From the NCBI GenBank assembly GCA_019055375.1, contig JAHQIW010005497.1, forward strand, positions 62,001-126,000: a stretch of 64,000 nucleotides of DNA, read 5' to 3'. Shown one piece after another: positions 22,830 to 34,850 of this stretch. Numbering within the stretch: position 1 is the stretch's first letter; every line of letters starts with the position of its first letter. The translations under genes were made by a program, and so were the position numbers. The notes beneath the pieces are model-generated. The model searched no databases, was not told where the DNA came from, and saw only the letters and a program-made list of their open reading frames with translations. This DNA is from Parelaphostrongylus tenuis (Eukaryota > Nematoda > Chromadorea > Rhabditida > Metastrongylidae).

Positions 22830-23300
22830 AGCCCATCTTACCAGTATCCAAATGGTCCTGGATTGCCAAGGTAGCGCGTCCCCCAACAACTCTTACGTAA
22901 TGGAGTCTTTCGACGTGACCGCTCTTTATACAGACGTGTCGAATGAGTGCGAAATGCGAGGCTTATGCGAGCTTCTAACGGAGCACAAAAGATTTAAGGA
23001 CATGTATGGCTTCTAAATTCGGTAGGTCATGGCTCTCTTAGAGAAATACCTAAGCTGCTCACTCTTTAGATGGTCTGGGAATTATTTTGCGCAAATCAGA
23101 GGGCTGGCAATGGGACAACGACTAGATCCGACCCTTGCTATAGCTTTTATGTCTTAAGTAGAGGCCCCAATAATCGATCTACGGCCGTTACTCTACTGTA
23201 GGTATATAGATGATTTCTTTGTCGCCTGCTGAACGTAAGAGAAGATGGACAACTGTTTTGAGCTGATAAATAGTCAGTCAGAGTACATAAAGCTCACCCC
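22830..23300 (+). pseudogene. PLE reverse transcriptase domain, with stops
   Basis: Translation in one main frame gives SFDVTALYTDVSNE (motif A with its Asp), FRWSGNYFAQIRGLAMGQ (motif B) and LLYCRYIDDFFV (motif C). It is interrupted by stops between motifs A and B and after the YIDD. All three catalytic aspartates are still readable, but the protein cannot be made. Confidence 0.85.
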
Positions 23301-23779
23301 GTGAAAAGCCTTAGGCAAATTGGCTTCCATTTCTAAACGTTCAAGTTAACCTCTCTAAAAACTCCTACAACACAAAATGATATCGCAGACCAAGCAACAA
23401 AAACATCCTGGTTCATTACCTATATGCTCATCTCTCGAGCACAAAATGCGCACTTATAAAATACGTGTCTCGAACATCTGCTAATGTGTGCACAGGAAAA
23501 AAAGACAAGGTAGAGTCCCTGATCTTGGCGCAAAAAAATAGCCATCTCTGACGACTGCAACACGATAGGAGCTTCCCAGGTGAGAATTCGAGGAAAATTC
23601 GGCGCCCCTACACGGAAGGTCTGGCGAGGATGGAGTTTCTTTCATCCTCTTTTATCTCCAACGATGCAAGCGCAGCCATCAAACGCTGCTTAAAAAGAGC
23701 AGATTTAGATAATTCGGTAACAGTAATCGAACTATCTCCAGAGGCACTAAAGGTTTGGTTAAATCGGTCGTCAGTTAGT

Positions 23780-24060
23780 CCGCAACAGACTGTATGATCG
23801 CCTCTGCGAAACCAACGGCTGCAAAGTTTGCACAAACGGCAGAGACGGCGACTGCATGAGGTCGGGTACAATTTGCCTAATCTCTTGCGAGGCATGCGGG
23901 GATGAATATATATCAGCGAAGCGGCAGACCACTCTGCATGTGCGTAAAAGAGCACCTAGCTGGGAAACTTAACTCCGACCCAAATACCCCACTAGGCACG
24001 CATAAAGAACAAAAGCATGAAGAAGCAGATTTTGACGTTAGATTCACTGTCTTTGCACAG
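23780..24060 (+). pseudogene. PLE GIY-YIG endonuclease domain, broken
   Basis: A zinc-ligand-like Cys pattern (NGCKVCTNGRDGDCMRSG) leads into the GIY-YIG-type segment (CLISCEACGDEYISAKR), then HLAGKLNSDPNTPLGTH and HEEADFDVRFTVFA. Intact homologous segments are at 56538-56723 and 57733-58017. At least two frame changes occur here. Confidence 0.8.
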
Positions 24061-24363
24061 TAATTAGAAACTCCAAAGGCTCAAAGATCAACCGTAAAGA
24101 GGAGTGCCTCCTAATAACGCGTGACCCTCGCACCTTACCTTAGGCTAGTATTCCCGGCCTGAGTCAGGCACAGCCTCGTTAAGCACAGACTCCAAGTGGC
24201 AGGTCTTCAATGATTAATTGAAAAACCTAAAACATGTAAGCGGTGAGTGTTTTCAAAATAAAGTTTCTCCTATGCGACCTAAAAAAATTTATTTCTTACG
24301 TTCTCTGCTGGGCTTATGGAAGCCTTTTATTTGATAATTTGCGAATCATTTTGACATATCCAA

Positions 24364-24398
24364 GCTCTGAAGATGGCGAGCCTTGCTGAAACGTAAGC
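24364..24398 (+). ncRNA. hammerhead-like motif at PLE end
   Basis: The order is GCT, CTGAAGA, one extra T, a stem II (GGCGA with TTGCT, using G-U pairs), GAAACGTA and AGC. This matches a minimal type I hammerhead: core CUGANGA and GAAA, a stem III reduced to ACGU, cleavage after GUA, and stem I GCU/AGC. The extra nucleotide between A9 and stem II is not canonical. PLEs of other animals are known to carry hammerheads with very short stem III. Confidence 0.55.
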
Positions 24399-24499
24399 CA
24401 CCACGACTGCTGTAATATTCATGCTGCATTATCAACTGTATTGTTATATGCTTCGCTGTTGTTCAATTTATATCAATAACATCTCGGAACTGCTAAACA

Positions 24500-25320
24500 G
24501 AAGAAAATACTCAGAATGAAATGGATTATAACGGTCAGGAAGTGAAGGTGCTATATTATATTGGGGTTATAACAAACAAAATTTCATACAGATTTCGGCC
24601 AGAATTTGAATCTGTTAAACCAAGATGGGAGCATTTTTGGATCGAGTTCGATGGTGGAATTATGAAATTCCAGTGGATGTTGTATTTTTTTAGAATAAAC
24701 TGAATACAAGAATTAATAGAAGTAATTAGCAGATATATATATATATATATATGAAATTCTGTATATTTTCGCCATATTGTAGTGTAGAGTGTCACCTTCT
24801 GAAAGCTATTATTCAGTTCATACAAATAGATTACCACATCTGCTGGCATTTTCTAGTTCGTCGCATCGAACTCTATCTAGAAATGCTTTCAGCTTACCTT
24901 AATCCATCCGAATTTCCGCCGGAATCCATATGAAATTTTGTATTAATTAATCTAATACCACACAACACCTTCACATTCTGACCGTCATAACCTAATTCAT
25001 CTTAATAGAGTACAAGATCCCCTGGCACTCTCTAGTTATTCGCATTAAACTGTCTTTAAAAATGCTCTCATCTTGGCTTAACCGATTCAATGCCCAGCTG
25101 GAATATATATGAAATTTTGTATGTAGTCACCCTATTATAATATAGTACCTTCACCTTCTAAACTCAATAAGTTAGTTCATTATAATAGAATATAAGAAAA
25201 ACCGGCATTTTCTAGTTCCTCGCATCGAAATTTATCAAATAATGCTCTCATCTTGGCTCAACCGATTCAAATTCCGTCGGAATCTGTTTGAAGTTTTGTA
25301 TGTTATCACCCCAATATCAA
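24500..25320. repeat. 179-bp satellite-like array, both orientations
   Basis: The right part is a clean tandem array: the GAA(A/G)TTTTGTAT phrase falls at 24932, 25111 and 25290, exactly 179 bp apart. The left part (24510-24700) reads in the opposite direction, with GGTCAGGAAGTGAAGGTGC and GATGGGAGCATTTTT.GATC, and the two meet at a short (TA)n tract (24731-24752). The array therefore changes orientation at the microsatellite. Confidence 0.85.
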
Positions 25321-25380
25321 AGATCAAGGGCTAAACGGGACATCATCAATAAAGAGCAGAACAACTCGAACGCGACCCGA

Positions 25381-25735
25381 CATGAAGACTGACTTCCTGC
25401 TTTGCACTCATAACAGCAGAACGGTCTCCTCATGCACCATCCCTTGCGGACTTCTTGAGGCCCCTGGTCACAGTACATTTGATATCATTGGCCTGCAAAA
25501 AACGAAACTCTAGAAAACCGACGTGAGACAATAAGATGATGGAACTTTCGTTATTCGTTGAATGAGGTTCCTGTCACGAAATGTCAGAGACATCGGCTTT
25601 GTCGTTTGCACATACGTACATATTTAGTCATTCTGTACGAAGTCCTAACAGCGCGCCTGGCTATCTTGGCCTTCAAGATTTGCGTCGAAAAGTCAGTATC
25701 ATCAACTGTTGCTCACTAACTTGTACAGCTGTACT
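25381..25735 (+). pseudogene. endonuclease relic of a second LINE family
   Basis: Broken frames read LLCTHNSRTVSS, then TFDIIGLQKTKL, DDGTFVIR, SRNVRDIGFVV and SKSQYHQLLLTN. These correspond to the successive blocks of an RTE-type AP endonuclease in which the N.R, QET and GGVGFVV motifs are diagnostic. They differ from the family at 14975-18335, so this is a separate element. Stops and frame changes are frequent, and nothing of the reverse transcriptase is attached. Confidence 0.65.
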
Positions 25736-25879
25736 AGGATTTTTCATAAGAGTGTTAGCAATCATTCGAAAGCTTGAATCTCTGCCTAAAGCCGTGCATA
25801 ACTGGTTTTCAAGAAGACATTTCATAACGCCTGCAACATTAAAAATAATATTTTGTTCTACATCGGCTGCGTAGTCCAA

Positions 25880-26437
25880 CTAATACTTCACTGGAAGCAC
25901 AAAAAGCCCACGAGCGTGAGATAAAACTTTTAGCAATCGAGTCAGAGCTTTAATTTGGAGTTTCTAGAAACAATCACTAATTGAATAGCAAGAAGCATAC
26001 TTTCCTATGGTCGGCGGAGGGGTCGATCGATCACTCGACTGGAGTGTCCCCATCCGTATAAATGCCCAAATCCCTTTCGCCGTGTAAGTGAACATGATGC
26101 TACTTTCCCTGCTGCACCACTGACAAGAGGTCTTATAGGAAATTAAGCGCATCGCTGAAGTCTTGGGATCTTACGCTATCGAGGGATTACTATTAGTCTA
26201 AAAAAAACTCTGTCGGCTGGAAATATGCGCATATGGAACGTTACTTTATTTTGAATTTACAGTATTGCAAAAGGGTCTACTTGAAAATCCGCCAAGTACA
26301 GCTCTAGATTGAGAATCAATCTTTATAATTACTAACAATTGTATGAAAAATTCTTGTGCAGCGTATGAGGTCGAATATCAATTTGTTTCCTTATAACTCA
26401 AAAGTACTTGATCTACATATCCAGAATCCCAAAATCT
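25880..26437. other. nothing recognised
   Basis: No coding, RNA or repeat signal beyond a short block (GCGTATGAGGTCGAATATCA, near 26360) whose inverse appears near 36465. Confidence 0.35.
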
Positions 26438-29400
26438 CTGTTTTGAGGGGTTCCACCCGGTTAGTCGCAAGGGCACGTCGCGCGCAACCATGTGATGGAT
26501 AGGGGAATAAATCGAATCAAAAACGATCGTTCGCTTCCCAGAGGAGCAGGTGGATTCAGGGAATGAGCTCACTGCTTTTGCAGAGCCGATTTGACAAAAA
26601 CTCTATTTCTACGAGTCAAGTCTGCCAAATGCCTGCGACCAAGCTTCTGGGAAGCATATGAGAGGCGGTTAAGAGTCGCCTCAAACAAGTAGCCTTCTCC
26701 TGCTTTTCCGAGGGAGAGTGGCAAGCTACTCATGAGTACCCAACAGCCACGTTTAGAACCTAGCAAGATGTGCACTGGGTAACAAGATGTCAGGCTAGAA
26801 ACAGCAGCAAATGTGAACCTCATTCCCTTGATACAATGGAGCTCCGGCTCGGCATCGCCGAGTAGGACGATGCTGAAATATTAGGCCCAAACTAAGCTAC
26901 CAAAACAGAAACGGACTAAAATGACGTTCTCTACCTATATTGCAAGATCATGTTGACAAATGCGCTATAGAATGTCTATTGATCCAAGCAAGAAGGATGA
27001 GGTACGACGTAAATGGCCTGGCTGAGACAAGATAACGCCATCCATTATACGCTTTTTATGACACCGATGAATAACTGTTTCATGGAACATACGATAGCAG
27101 ATGTGCCGGCGGTGATGGCGTTTTCGTTAAAAACCGTTTTTTGACCATAAACATCCATTGATATGAACAACTATGAACCGTATCGGACGATTACGGTTGA
27201 AACGATGTGTCGCAATGCCGGCTTTGACCATCTTCACTGCTTACTTACCAGCACCAGCTAAGACAAAGGCGAACTTGAAGCGTTATGAGAGCGTTACATG
27301 TTATCTGAAAAACTCTTCAGAAAGACCATACATTCTTTAAGGTCATTGTTGGAGATTTGAACTCGAAAACTGGACCCAGAAAAACGACTCAAGATCGCCA
27401 CATTGGGACTCACGGACTAAAACGGTTGTGAACAGGGTGAGAGGCTATTTGAGTTTAGCATGACAACCCAAACCATCAGTGATAACTCGCAATTCCAAAA
27501 ACCTCATTCTGAACGGTGAATGTGGGAGTCTCTTAATGGAGAGTACCATAGCGAAATAGACCACATCTTGACAAATCGAAAGTTTTGCCTTATCGATGCC
27601 CTGTTGCTCCTAAATTCTTCACGGAATCAAACCATCGCCTCCTTCGCGCAACGTTCTGTTGCTTGTGGAGAGGAAAGAAAGCAGCTAAATTCCAACAACG
27701 TAGTTTCAGGACTACCATAAACTGGGGTGTATTCAAATCATTAGTCGGATCCTGAGAAGATACCGTTGTCGACAACATCGACGAAGAATACGACCATCTA
27801 GTAGAATATCTTTACGTAAACGCTTTGAAAGCCGAAAGTTTTAAAGTTACGAAAAAACACTTGCATTCGCGGATACTCGTGCTGATACGTCAACGTGGAA
27901 TCGCACGAGCTGCAGGCAACCGAAACCTCACGTCCGGATTTGCGAAACGCTGCAGAAAAGCGATAAAAGAACACCTCAAGGCGAGCAGCAGTTATGGCAG
28001 AAGCTACAGAAACTGGGAAGAGCATTCGCAAAGTCCAGCGAAGCTTTGCTAACTACGAGACTAAGATTATTGCACTCCGATGCCCTGATAAGATACTTAC
28101 AGCATCCAGAAGGGCAATGGAGAAAATCATCCACCACTACTACTCAGATCTCTTCACTAGGCACGATTTCTTACCGTTACATAAATTAAAAGAGCATTAA
28201 TCCGTTGTTCCACCGGTTCTCTCTTCCGAAATCCGACATGCTATACCGTCAGTTAAGAATCTGAGAAATAACAAAACCTGATCCAGGTAGAATCAAACCA
28301 AAATACCTGAAGAACTACCCCCAATTCTCATCAACACTCTGGCTCTGCTCTTCACTCGCCACCTATCATAATGTAAAACTCCCAATCAATTCAAAACCAG
28401 AAAGACCGTGTTGCTGTTCACAGAGGGAGACCTTCACTACTGAAGCAATTATCGCCTAATCTGTCTGCTGTCCGTTGTCTATAAACTTTTCACTGAGGCA
28501 TCCTAAACAGAATTGACAGAACACTGGACGAAGGACAGCCATGCGAAGAAGCATGGCTTCGAAAAGCATTAGTATCAGAGACCACATCCATGCGATTGCG
28601 AGACTCATTGGAATATCACGAGAGTAGAACAGTCGCTCTGCGTCGTTTTCATCGATTTGAAGAAAGCTTTTAACTTAGTGGAAACAGAAGCGGTTATAGA
28701 GCATCTGGACAGCTACGGCGCCCCTACTCGGTACTTAAAGATCTTTTGTGCGTTGTATAAAGATTTCATGATTACCATATTCGACAAGGCGAAATGACTT
28801 CGCCAAAACTATTCACTGCCATTCTCCAAAATATGCAAACATTGGATCGGGACGATATGGGAGTGAAAGTTGACGGTCGACAATTAAATCATCTCCGCTT
28901 CGCTGACGATATCGGCCTCATAATACCAAGCACCAGCCAAGCGGAATGAATGTGACCGATTTCAACAACGCCTGTGGAAAGACTGGCCTTCAACTGAATC
29001 TAACGAAAACGGTTTCCATGAGAAACGGATTGGTTTTGAATCCTCTACTCACACTCAACAAAGCGAATATCTCCTAATGCTTCAGTTGCGTCTACCCAGG
29101 CCGTGAAAATAACACGATGAACGATGTAACTCCAGAGTTGAAGCAGGAGGAAACGAGCGGCTAAGGGAGCGTTTAAGAGCATCGAGGATGTGGTGAGAGG
29201 ACAAACAACATTCGACTCCGTGCTCACCTTTTCGATTCAATGATTATCCCTGCCCCAACGTATGCAGCAGAACCCTGATCGCTACGTAAGCATGATGAAA
29301 GATCACTTGGCGTTATTGAACGCGCAGCCAAAAGGTGGATGCTAGGAGTTTCCCGTATCTCGCAAATGAGAGAAAGGACCAGAAATCCCGACCTACATCA

Positions 29401-29735
29401 ACGATAGAAGATCAAAGACGCCATCCTATACGCCAGGATATCTAAGATAGCTTGGGCCCGATACGTAATGCGCTCCAACGACAACAGATAAACGAGAGCC
29501 GTTACCGACTAGATTTCTTAAGAAATCAAGCGCTCTACAAAAAGACCACCGACATGGCCTGATTTCTTCACGAAACGCATAGAAAAAAGATATGATGCTC
29601 AAAAAATCCCTAAAGCGAGCAGGACCCACTGGGTTACTCTGCACGCAATCAGGGAAAAATGGAAGCGTCGCTGGTGCCAGCTCGAGTCACTCGACGATCA
29701 GAGGGACGACAGGTTATGCATCTGATCTAGAATCT
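26438..29735 (+). mobile_element. RTE LINE, full-length but heavily mutated copy
   Basis: This is a second, older copy of the LINE at 14975-18335, on the opposite strand and collinear with it: leader (CCCGGTTAGTCGC near 26460), endonuclease (26900-27580; ETR..., NEIDHI region around 27540), linker (27800-28060), reverse transcriptase (28120-29000, with FADDI-like sequence near 28905) and C-terminal region to about 29710 (RSKDAIL, ARITLHAIREKW-type blocks). Many stops, frameshifts and small deletions are spread along it. It has no coding capacity but gives an independent check of the element's ends. Confidence 0.88.
26585..26625 (+). other. hairpin in LINE 5' leader, second copy
   Basis: GCCGATTTGAC and GTCAAGTCTGC flank a 19-base loop, matching the perfect hairpin at 18138-18177 apart from two substitutions. 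Confidence 0.5.
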
Positions 29736-30915
29736 CGAGATCATGGCCTTTCTCATAATACAAAGCACGATAAAAAAAGCAGAAAATATTTTTATTGTGG
29801 ATAAATAATAGTAACAGGAAAATACGACGAAATTTGGCTGCAAACCTAGTGAAAAAAAAATTTCATGCAGCTATAAAAATACATTGGCTTGCATTCTTGA
29901 AATCTCGAGATCGTGAGCTTCCGAGTGATATCAAACACCATGAAAAAGACCGAGAAGTAGAAAAAGTGTCCGTGAAAAGAGAACTGATGAGAATATTAGA
30001 AACTAAATAGCTTATATGTAAACTTTATCAATACGTCTTCAAAAAATTTCTTCTTTTTTTTGCTATGCTGATCGCAGTACTTCTATCATTCAATTTGCTT
30101 TTTATCACCATCTTCTTAAATGCAGTGGAATACTAGCTAAGCGAGTCTCCTAGTAATATCGGATATAGCCTGGCTCTTCCGTTTAATAGAGCTTTCGTTG
30201 TTGACTGCCGGAAAGTGTTAAGGGTGGAGCTCGGCTGCACGCGAGCCTCGACGAGCATCACAACCACTCGGCCACAGCGCCCGTATTAGATACCACTAAT
30301 ATTGCACGTATATTAGTCATTAGTAGTATTTTAAGAAAATCTTTATGCCTTACCATTATCATAAGTACCAGTTTTTGCAAACTTCTTCCACTTTCACCGT
30401 ATCATTCTTTCTCTCTTTCGCACATTGTGAGCCATCCAAACACAGCGTAGCTGAATGACGCATTAAAATCCTTATCCATTCAATAATCCATTTAGGGTGG
30501 CTTTGGTGTCACATTTTCTCACAATTTTTTCACACTAACTTTTCGAGGCTTTCGTCTTATTCTTGGAATCACATACCAGAAAAGTACATATAAAGGCTTA
30601 AATAGCTTCTGAAATTGTCAAAAAAGCGTAACTTTTGTGCGTATGAGCGCTATGATCTCCACAGACGCGAATGTGATGTAGGAAAGTGCTGTTGGCTAAG
30701 AACAGTTCTATTTACCCTTCTCTTTCCTTATCTCCTTTTTTCCCATCTCTTTCTTGTTTTTCTATTTGAACTAAATTATTACTAAACATCAATCGTAATC
30801 TTAGAATGTGATAAAATAACACTATAAATTGCAGAAAATTCATATCCATTTTGATTTCTGCATCTAGAAAATCTAAGGCAATTTATACTACACTTAGACA
30901 TACCTAACTCCCTAG
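29736..30915. other. no supported gene; one tRNA-like fragment
   Basis: A Lys/Arg-rich frame of 71 codons (29795-30010) is unrecognised. Near 30215-30285 the reverse strand has GCGCTGTGGCCGAGTGGTTG, a Ser/Leu-tRNA-like A-box region, but there is no matching B-box or clover-leaf, so it is at most a SINE or pseudo-tRNA fragment. The remainder is AT-rich. Confidence 0.35.
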
Positions 30916-31418
30916 TTGCCGTAAAATACTTGGTTCTAGCTGTTCAAAAGAGAACATTGAGGCTGTTCAGATGAACAAGATAAGCCGTGTAGAATGAAAA
31001 TGTTGACGTAAAAACTCTTTTCTAATCTTCATTACATATAAAATTGATGTTTCAAATGCTTATATTTATCCAAAGATTTTTATAAAAAATAGTTCTCCCA
31101 CATTTATTGTGAGTGATACCGTTGATCCAAAATGCTGAGAAGGTGATAAATTTATTGGATCTTATGAATCAAGAACTAATTATATTCCGACAGGAATCAC
31201 TACATGGCCACCATCTCTTATGTGAGGAATTTTTGATAAGACAGTGTGTTTTGTCGGTTTTTGTCCACCTTAATCAATCAGACCAGCGAAAAGTATTTAA
31301 CAGGAAACGCCTAAGGCTGTTTTCGAACGTGTTATGGTTTTCATAAAAGATAAAACGATAGCTGATTGACAGTTGAAAGTTTTCCTGAAGTTCTAGACTA
31401 ACGGCAGGCAACACATCG
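30916..31418 (+). repeat. 503-bp direct repeat, copy 1
   Basis: This is nearly identical over its length to 55146-55650 (505 bp), with only scattered substitutions and small indels. Both begin TTGCCGTAAAA and end GGCAGGCAACACATCG. The flanks differ, so the ends mark an insertion unit. A 77-codon frame (31113-31346) is interrupted in the other copy and has no known motif. The class is unknown; the inner GGCAA near the end and the starting TTGCC may be remnants of short inverted termini. Confidence 0.85.
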
Positions 31419-33609
31419 CCCACTGAACGTCGTTCCAATCTCCTCATTGATTCCATTAAATCGTTAGTTATTGATTTTTATTTATCGTTTTATCTTGTAG
31501 GAAAACGAAGTAGATGAAATTTTCATGCTTGCAAAAAAATCAACTTTCGTCTTTGTTCTGCAGAATGGCATTAACCTATGCGTTGACTACAGACCTCATC
31601 TCAAATTTTTTTCAATTCTCTCTTTTTATAACAGCTTGAAAAGTTTTTTTTTTTAAATTTCTCATAGGATGGCTTACTTCGGCATTAATTATCACATTTT
31701 TGTTGTTAGAATAGAATTTTTCAGGTCAAAAGAAAATGTGGAACTCTTCGATTAATCCGTGATGATCATTGAATGCTTTTTTTTTGATGAGATCAGATAC
31801 GTTACGAAACTGCTGACTATCTTAGGACGGGAATTTCAAAAAAACTTTTGATTACGTCAGAGATAGCAGGAATGTAATTGCTGAGAGTGTTATAGAATTC
31901 GGTAAGCTATGAGAAAAATTCTACAAAAAATTTTCCTTTTGCATGATTTTCGGGATACTTTTTTTTACTGTGTTTCTTTCGGAAATTACTGGAATTATCT
32001 TCAGGAGTACGTCCGACACTCACGCCATTGGTGATCGATCAGCAATAAGCAGTCAGTAGGTTGTAGCTCAGAATAGTGAACTAGTCTTCTTCGAAATAAA
32101 AAAAGATTGTCTAAAACACCTCACACCTTTATAAACGGCGAAATAATTTCCATATTTGATTGGAACACCTTTTTTGTTTCCAAAACTACCACTTACCGCC
32201 TAAACTTGTTGTTACGAAAATTTCGATCCCCAAATCTCATTATTCTGGCCATTTCGATGCTATTAAAAATGCTCTAGCACTTTGATTTTTTTTTTGCCAC
32301 ATTAGACTCTATTAAGTAGCAAAACTAAACAAGTTGGATCTATTTCGTATACTTATTGAATTTTTTCGGCCTTTTTTTCTATCCGTTTATATGCTTCCCA
32401 TCATAGGTCATACTTCAACAGTTATTTTTGGATAACAAATCGTGCAAATAGTATTATCTATGATGTAATCATTCTTTATTTATGTGACCTGCAATCACAT
32501 ACTGTTGGGATCTGAACGCTTATTCTATTCAACGTTCATATGTGTCCGTTATCTGCAGAATGTAATTTTTATAATGATTTCTTCATTATTATTAATATCC
32601 AATTTCATCAACTAAAGATTCTTTGTTTGAACCTCGTTTTGATTGACACAGCATTTCCGGGAAAATTAGTTTTTGCGGCAAATGTAAGTGCAAGATTTCC
32701 TTCCACCCGTTTACTCCTTCGTTACAATTTTCACCTTGATAAAACACGTCAAAAATAGCCTTTAAACAGAGCGTCTTATCTATTATCAATTCATTCCGGC
32801 TGATGTCGGCTGCTTTTTCTCCTTTGTTCAATCTCTCTGTACCGTTCTCTTTATTTTTTTTTCTTCGTAAACTTTTTCTGGATTTAGGTGATGATCGATC
32901 TATCTAGGTGGTCTCCTATCTTTGATTGACACCGATAGGTGGAGTAGCCAGTAGATTCTTTTTTGATGAGATATATTTCTGTAAGTCATTTTATTTCGAA
33001 ATCCTTTGAATTACGGCTATATATTATTTTTCAATCCATTTGTTGCATACTTTCCATTTTCTGACACTTTTTAAAGAATTTAATATTTGTTCTCCTGTTT
33101 TTTTTTATCAAAAACCACTTTATTTTCATTTCTGGAATCTTTCTGAGCTTTCTGATTTTTTCCGGGTGAATATTTTTGAGAGAAAATCATCGTTTTTGAA
33201 AGAATGCTTTGTTCGTTCAATTTTATTCTTTTTCCACCAGGGTCTCCTAATCGCTTTTCAATAGAAGCTATTTATTGTAAACGCGGAATCGCGGTCGAAA
33301 CGCGTTTTTTACGAGTTATCTTATTTGATAACCGTTTTATGTTTCCCTTATATTCTTACAATTCGATAGCTAAGAGATAAAGTTTGATAGACATCTGTAA
33401 CAATCTTAATTATGAGGGATTTTCTGATTTTTTGCTAACACCGCTCGTGTTAATTTCACTTTTCTTTTTATGAGAAAAAAAAAACCAATTTCATGGAAAT
33501 TATCGAGTGTTATTTCCAAATTGGCAATATCCTTGAAAATCTATTCCAGTCTTTCACGTCTCAAGTCTTTTTATTCCTTCATTTTTTGCGGTTGTCTAGC
33601 TTCAAACCT
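31419..33609. other. AT-rich stretch, no supported gene
   Basis: Long T-rich runs and short frames only. The minus-strand frame at 32592-32831 has a segment (IIDKTLCLKAIF) resembling one at 8736-9020 (VVDKTLSLQAFL), which hints at another old shared repeat. No exon or RNA gene is visible. Confidence 0.35.
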
Positions 33610-33740
33610 TTTGGAACGGCTGCCATTTCCGCTGGCGAGAGGTTCCAACGGCCACGAAGAGCGATTGGCGATCTCCGCTTTACCTCATCTCGCCCCGTCC
33701 ATTCACAGCGGAACTGGCCAAAACGCGCCCTTTAAATGCA
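33610..33740. other. isolated GC-rich block of unknown nature
   Basis: About 130 bp with clearly higher GC than its surroundings, containing TCGCCCCGTCCATTCACAGC and GCGATTGGCGATCTCCGC. It is open in two plus-strand frames but shows no protein motif, clover-leaf or terminal repeats, and has no second copy in the window. Confidence 0.4.
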
Positions 33741-34149
33741 CACTGAAATCATTATATACTCACTGAGTAATCAGTAGTCATTGAAGGCGCGAAGAACCAT
33801 TATTTCTAGAATATTTTCCGATTTTGGATTGGTTTTTTGAAGCAAAGCCAGAAAAGACAGATCTAGAAGGGAGGATTTCACATCATTAGACTGACACATA
33901 CACCGGAATCAGTACACGTGGCAGTGAAAGGTCCAGAGTGCTATGGTATCATGGTGTTCGCATGTAGCGGAATAGATTGAATAGCTCCAATACCTTCCAT
34001 CTTACAGATCTACCCTTTGGCATGCGAAATTTTGCGTTCTTTTTTGTTTCTCTTTTTTTTTCAAAATAATTTCGTTTTCTGTTTTCAAGTATTGTACTGG
34101 CAGAAAGATGTTAACCCCTACAGGGTGTGTAGAACGGTTCTGTCAATTT

Positions 34150-34850
34150 TTTTCAGGTATTTCAACAATAAGATACTGGATGGAGAAATGATTGCTTTCA
34201 ACTCCTTTGGCCTTCATACATTTACGAAGTCGTTTGTGAGAATTTCTAACATTTCTCGCACACGTTTCTACTGTAATTTCGACCCAAGCGCGTGTCAAAG
34301 CCGTTCGAAGGGCGTTTATGCAGAAATAGTGAGTAGCCCAGTCTTTTTACTCCAGTATGGACCACACGGAGAAAATTCACTGCGTAGAGAACCGGCGAGT
34401 TTGACGGCCAAAGGTCCTTGTTCCGAAAGCTTGGGAACAGCACAGCTCTTAACAGATAAAAATCGTTCAGCGGGCCGAGTGCGCAGGAGCCTAGTCCTGC
34501 TGAAGAGTGAGTCCGTAGGCGTCAAACAGTTTAGTATTTCCAGGCTCTAGTACGCCCCGTGAAGCTTCCTGCTGATACCTAGCAGCGTTGATTTTGACGT
34601 TTCTGTTGATGAAGACGAACGGCGTCTTTCCGCTTTCGCAAATGCCGGCCCAGATCATTGCAGAGGACATTAGATGACTGCAGACCATGGTTTTTGCTAC
34701 TGCGGGCTTCTGTTGGCTCTTCTTGAGAAGTTGATGTTAATTCTGGCGATTGTGGAGTAGTTTGACTGTGAAAACTTATCCGGTAGAAACGTGTGCTTAT
34801 GCGAGTGCGAGCATCTTTGAGATTTCTCACAAGCGACATCGCAAATATAT
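34150..34850 (-). pseudogene. mariner-superfamily (maT-like) transposase relic
   Basis: Successive minus-strand frames carry a DDD/E transposase of the mariner superfamily. Around 34640-34500 it reads MIWAGICESGKTPFVFI, then INAARYQQE and LFDAYGLTLQQD (the second catalytic Asp block). After a frameshift come LFPSFRNKDLWPSNSP and a decayed SVWSILE-like block. WAGI.ESGKTP and QQD...WPSNSPDLNP are characteristic of maT-type elements in nematodes and arthropods. The upstream part (to about 34840) is less clear. Several shifts and stops make it non-functional. The plus-strand frame over 34017-34550 is only its antisense shadow. Confidence 0.75.

Larger units (their letters stand above)
21890..24440 (+). 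mobile_element. Penelope-like element (PLE), decayed but nearly complete
   Basis: Reading frames of a PLE protein follow in order with many stops and shifts. An N-terminal basic region comes first (RRRCLKHQIVANFIRRKR near 21920). The PLE-specific block VTVLEGLTLPDSARSFLKMG follows at 22258-22455, then the reverse transcriptase (SFDVTALYTDV near 22900, LAMGQRLDPTLAIAFMS near 23110-23155, catalytic YIDD at 23203-23214). The GIY-YIG endonuclease, preceded by a Cys-rich GDCMRSGT segment, lies at about 23805-24015. After the coding region a hammerhead-like motif (24364-24398) closes the element. PLEs normally encode one RT-endonuclease protein that primes at a nick, often leaving odd terminal repeats. 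Confidence 0.88.

Noticed and set aside
30215..30285. tRNA-Ser/Leu gene on the minus strand
   Set aside because: Only the A-box region fits; no variable arm, T-arm or B-box could be found.
34017..34550. A 177-codon plus-strand open frame, among the longest outside the LINEs
   Set aside because: It lies antisense to the maT-like transposase relic, whose conserved blocks read on the minus strand; the plus-strand translation has no motif.
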